This document shows, piece after piece, positions 61,418 through 64,000 of a stretch of 64,000 nt of DNA. Numbering within the stretch: position 1 is the first letter of the stretch; each line of letters opens with the position of its first letter. A program made the translations under genes and the position numbers. This DNA is from Nocardioides furvisabuli (GTDB lineage Bacteria > Actinomycetota > Actinomycetes > Propionibacteriales > Nocardioidaceae): positions 60,567-124,566 of the forward strand of contig NZ_JAIGQB010000011.1 in assembly GCF_021083185.1 (NCBI RefSeq), read 5' to 3'. Below the pieces are notes generated by a model, which was not told where the DNA came from, did not search any database, and saw nothing but the letters and a program-made list of their open reading frames with translations.

Positions 61418-62578
61418 GTGCGAGCCTCGCAACCCCGCCGGCCTGTCGTCGACCTCACCGAGGCCGAGGCGCGGCTCAAGCTCCCGTTGAAGTGGGGCGT
61501 GCCAGACGGCGTCCTGCCCGCGTGGGTGGCGGAGATGGACTACGCCGTCGACCCGGTCGTGCTCGGCGCGGTGCAGCAGGTGCTCGCCGACGGGATCACC
61601 GGCTACCCGACCTTCGGCTGGGACGCGGCGCTCGCCGAGTCCTACGTCGCCTGGTCGGGGCGGCACTTCGGCTGGGCCCCGGAGCCGCGGGCGGTGCACC
61701 CGGTCGTGGACGTGACAGCCGGCGTGCGCCTCGCGATCGATGTCTTCAGCGGTCCCGGTGGCGTGGTCTTCCCGACCCCCGGCTACAACGCCCAGCACGG
61801 CCTCGCCCGCGTCACCGGCCGCGCCGAGCACCTGCTCGAGGTGCCGCCGTCGGCCGAGCGTGCCGAGATCGACCTCGACCGACTCGACCGGCTCTTCGCC
61901 GGCGGGGCGCAGACGCTGCTGCTCACCCAGCCGCACAACCCGTGGGGCCGCGTCTTCACCCGCGCCGAGCTCGAGGGCATCCGCGACGTGGTGCTGCGCC
62001 ACGGTGCCCGGGTCGTCAGCGACGAGATCCACGCGCCCCTGGTGCTGCCGGGCGCGGAGCACGTCTCCTACCTCGCGATCGAGGGCACGCACGACCACGC
62101 CGTCGCCGTCGTGGCCGCATCGAAGGCCTTCAACACCGCAGGCCTGCGCTGCGCCCAGGTCGTCGTGCCCGACCGCGCCGGCCAGCTGCGCCTCGTCGAC
62201 CAGCCGATGTCGCGCAACGACTCCTACTCCCCGCTCGGCATGGTCGCGGCCCGCGCGGCCTACGACCACGGTGACCCGTGGCTCGCCTCGCTGATCGAGC
62301 GGCTCGACGAGCAGCGCACGCTCCTCGCCGAGCTGCTGGGCACTCACCTGCCCGAGGTGCGCATGCGTCCGCTGGAGGCGACCTACCTCGCCTGGCTGGA
62401 CGCCTCCGCCTACGGTCACGCCGACGCCGCGGCCGTCGCCCTCCAGCGCGGTCGCGTGATGGTCAGCGCGGGGGAGTCCTACGCCCCCGGCACCTCCGGG
62501 CACGTACGCCTCAACATCGCCACCTCGCGCGAGCGTCTGACCGAGGTCGTACGTCGGCTCGCGCGGGCCTGGACCTGA
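61418..62578 (+). CDS. PLP-dependent aminotransferase, MalY/PatB type
   Basis: 386 aa. KWGVPDGVLPAWVAEMDYAV is the N-terminal MalY/PatB motif; PHNPWGRVFTRAEL, VSDEIHAPLVLPG and AASKAFNTAGLRC (PLP lysine) follow. GTG 61418 is 16 nt after thrS. Such enzymes are cystathionine beta-lyases or aminotransferases. Confidence 0.9.
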   Translation: MRASQPRRPVVDLTEAEARLKLPLKWGVPDGVLPAWVAEMDYAVDPVVLGAVQQVLADGITGYPTFGWDAALAESYVAWSGRHFGWAPEPRAVHPVVDVTAGVRLAIDVFSGPGGVVFPTPGYNAQHGLARVTGRAEHLLEVPPSAERAEIDLDRLDRLFAGGAQTLLLTQPHNPWGRVFTRAELEGIRDVVLRHGARVVSDEIHAPLVLPGAEHVSYLAIEGTHDHAVAVVAASKAFNTAGLRCAQVVVPDRAGQLRLVDQPMSRNDSYSPLGMVAARAAYDHGDPWLASLIERLDEQRTLLAELLGTHLPEVRMRPLEATYLAWLDASAYGHADAAAVALQRGRVMVSAGESYAPGTSGHVRLNIATSRERLTEVVRRLARAWT

Positions 62579-62589
62579 TCCGCTCCTTC

Positions 62590-62610
62590 GTTGCTCGTTG
62601 CTCGTTGCTC
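62590..62610. repeat. tandem repeat, three copies of GTTGCTC
   Basis: Three perfect 7-bp units immediately after the aminotransferase stop. Followed at about 62648-62681 by TGAGGTGTGAGCGCAGCGAG and CCTCGAAACC, a common actinobacterial repetitive extragenic motif. No gene in 62579-62760. Confidence 0.6.
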
Positions 62611-62760
62611 GTAGGTCGAGGTGCCGCACGCTCGCCCCTCTTCGTCGGTTGAGGTGTGAGCGCAGCGAGCCTCGAAACCACGTGCCTCTGTGGTCCAGTG
62701 GGCGAGCGGTCCCTCCACGCTCGGCGGGCGTATCGAGACGCCACCCCGCTGTCGGACTGT

Positions 62761-63859
62761 GAACTCAAGCGGTTGCTGCAACTCGAGAGTGAGTGGAAGG
62801 TTGCGGGGCGTGCCGGGAGTGAGGTTGACCGCGGATCAGCGGTTGGTGATTGAGCGGGCGTTCATGGCGGGTTTGCCGCAGGCCACGATCGCTGCGTTGG
62901 TGGACAAGCATCCGTCGACGATCTCGAGGGAGCTGCGACGAGCGGGTTCGTTCGGGACTGCCTCGCCACGCAGGCGCACAGCGCGCGCCGGTGGACGTGG
63001 CTATCAGCGCAAGTACAGCGCGAAGTGGTCGCAGCGTGAGGCGGTGCGCAAGGCCGGCCGCCCGAGGGCCCGCCGGCTGGATCACGCGCCGTTGCGGGAG
63101 AAGGTGTGGGAGCTGTTGCGAGCGGACTGGTCGCCGGAACAGATCGCGGCAATGCTTCCGGTGTTGTTCCCACGCGATCTGAGGATGCGGGTGTCGCACG
63201 AGACGATCTACCAGTCGCTGTTCGTCCAGACCAAGGGTGAGCTCAAGCGCGAGCTGACCGCGCATCTGCGGACCCAGCGGCAGCGCCGCAAGGCTCAGCC
63301 GGTGGCGCCAAGCGCGCCACGCTCGGGATCACCGACGACATCCGGATCTCCGCGCGGCCAGCTGAGGTCGAGGACCGGGCGGTGCCCGGGCACTGGGAAG
63401 GTGACCTGCTGATGGGCGGGGTCGGCAAGGGCGCTGTGATCACGTTGGTGGAGCGGTCCTCACGGTTCGTGCTCCTCGCGCCGCTGCCGGGGCGGCACAC
63501 CGCTGAGATCGCGCGGATGAAGCTGAGCGAGATGATCGCGACGCTGCCGCTGGAGCTGCGTAAGTCGATCACCTGGGACCGCGGCACCGAAATGGCCCAG
63601 CACGCCCGGTTCAGGACCGAGACCGGTGTCGCGATCTACTTCTGCGATCCGCAGTCGCCGTGGCAGCGCGGCACGAACGAGAACACCAACGGGCTGCTGC
63701 GTCAGTACTGGCCCAAGGGCGCCGACCTGCGTCACCTCACCGACACCGACTGCGACGCTGTGGCCCTGCAGCTCAACACCCGGCCCCGTAAGACCCTCGA
63801 GTGGCAGACTCCTGGCCAGGCCCTCAACAAGAGGCTCGTTGCATCAGCCGTTTGAACTC
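62761..63859 (+). mobile_element. IS30-family insertion sequence, degenerate
   Basis: Terminal imperfect inverted repeats at 62761-62786 (GAACTCAAGCGG...) and 63834-63859 (18 of 26 matching). The transposase stop lies inside the right repeat. CTGTCGGA occurs outside both ends (62749-62756; 63873-63880). Confidence 0.75.
62810..63855 (+). pseudogene. IS30-family transposase, frameshifted
   Basis: First frame: LTADQRLVIERAFMAGLPQA with HTH (ISRELRRAG), WSPEQIAAMLPVLFP, HETIYQSLF. The frame then changes near 63300; the second frame gives RATLGITDDIRISARPAEVE, GHWEGDLLMG and WQRGTNENTNGLLRQYWPKG, the DDE catalytic half. Consistent with a 1-bp deletion (or 2-bp insertion). No slippery site seen, so probably inactive. 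GTG 62810 is the likely original start. Confidence 0.85.
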
Positions 63860-63886
63860 GCCCCCCAACCCACTGTCGGATGTCGT

Positions 63887-64000
63887 GTTTCAAGACATCG
63901 GTGACAGTTCTGTATCAGGACATTGGTGACACGAAGGGGGTGTTTGGTGGTGACACTTCTGGCTGGCTGGGGCGGTGCCGACCACCAATGAGCCCGTTGA
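63887..64000 (+). mobile_element. edge of a second insertion sequence
   Basis: GACATCGGTGACA (63894-63906) and GACATTGGTGACA (63919-63931) form a direct repeat with 25-bp period, and GGTGACAC recurs at 63949-63956. Such GTGACA ends are known from IS481-like elements. Cut by the window end; family uncertain. Confidence 0.4.

Noticed and set aside
59035..61479. 814-codon open frame antisense to thrS
   Set aside because: Exact shadow of the conserved thrS gene; long antisense frames are common at this GC content and the product shows no family motif.
1..64000. CRISPR array or defence island
   Set aside because: No regularly spaced repeats, cas genes or restriction/toxin genes were seen.

Overview
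The window comes from a very high-GC actinobacterium. GTG/TTG starts, strings of 4-nt ATGA/GTGA gene overlaps, LLM flavoproteins, an MDMPI-like protein, split lycopene cyclases and a DICT-type regulator all fit, and Nocardioides or a relative in the Nocardioidaceae is my best guess (inference; there is no rRNA or other taxonomic marker). Single lines counted by hand give about 65-67% GC in the left half (39/60 at 10081, 40/60 at 24601) and 77-85% in the carotenoid region (46/60 at 43501, 51/60 at 50401).

Left block, 1-33.9 kb, almost all on +: a catabolic island for acyl-CoA-type substrates. It holds a CoA-transferase start and LLM oxidoreductase (minus), a crotonase/OB-fold/acyl-CoA dehydrogenase set, a complete LivGHMKF-type ABC importer with two different adenylate-forming enzymes built into its operon, a metallo-beta-lactamase hydrolase, and a pair of acyl-CoA dehydrogenases that looks heteromeric. 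Next come an APH-fold kinase plus an ACAD10/11-type dehydrogenase (the two activities of the phospho-4-hydroxyacyl-CoA route), a BtrH-like protein, two SDRs, a MaoC hydratase and another ligase. The block ends with an Atu-like module: phosphate acyltransferase, AtuA in two pieces, TetR, biotin carboxylase/carboxyltransferase, dehydrogenase and crotonase. No thiolase is present. Import, CoA activation, dehydrogenation, hydration, hydroxyl removal and carboxylation would together degrade a branched or 4-oxygenated acid.

Junction, 34-37.6 kb: two small hypothetical genes, a tyrosine integrase (minus), and just beyond its start a sequence that reads as the 3' end of a tRNA (probably tRNA-Val) followed by a strong hairpin terminator. 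With the composition change, this suggests that everything left of 36.66 kb is an island inserted in a tRNA gene, whose left end lies outside the window. About 1 kb with little coding follows.

Right block, 37.6-59.2 kb: a PAS-PAS-GAF-SpoIIE phosphatase, then a minus-strand superoperon of 15 genes (53214 down to 39853), nearly all overlapping. It carries crtE, crtB, crtI, the heterodimeric lycopene cyclase, a P450, a GT2 and a CrtO-like acyltransferase (cyclic, hydroxylated, glycosylated and acylated carotenoid). It then runs into PAP2, UbiA prenyltransferase, a geranylgeranyl-reductase-like flavoprotein, an srsABC-like type III PKS/methyltransferase/FAD oxygenase set and idi. A divergent MerR-DICT regulator and an SDR face it. 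Four overlapping minus-strand glycosyltransferases follow.

Right end: thrS, a MalY-type aminotransferase, short repeats, a frameshifted IS30-type element with recognisable terminal inverted repeats, and what looks like the edge of another insertion sequence.
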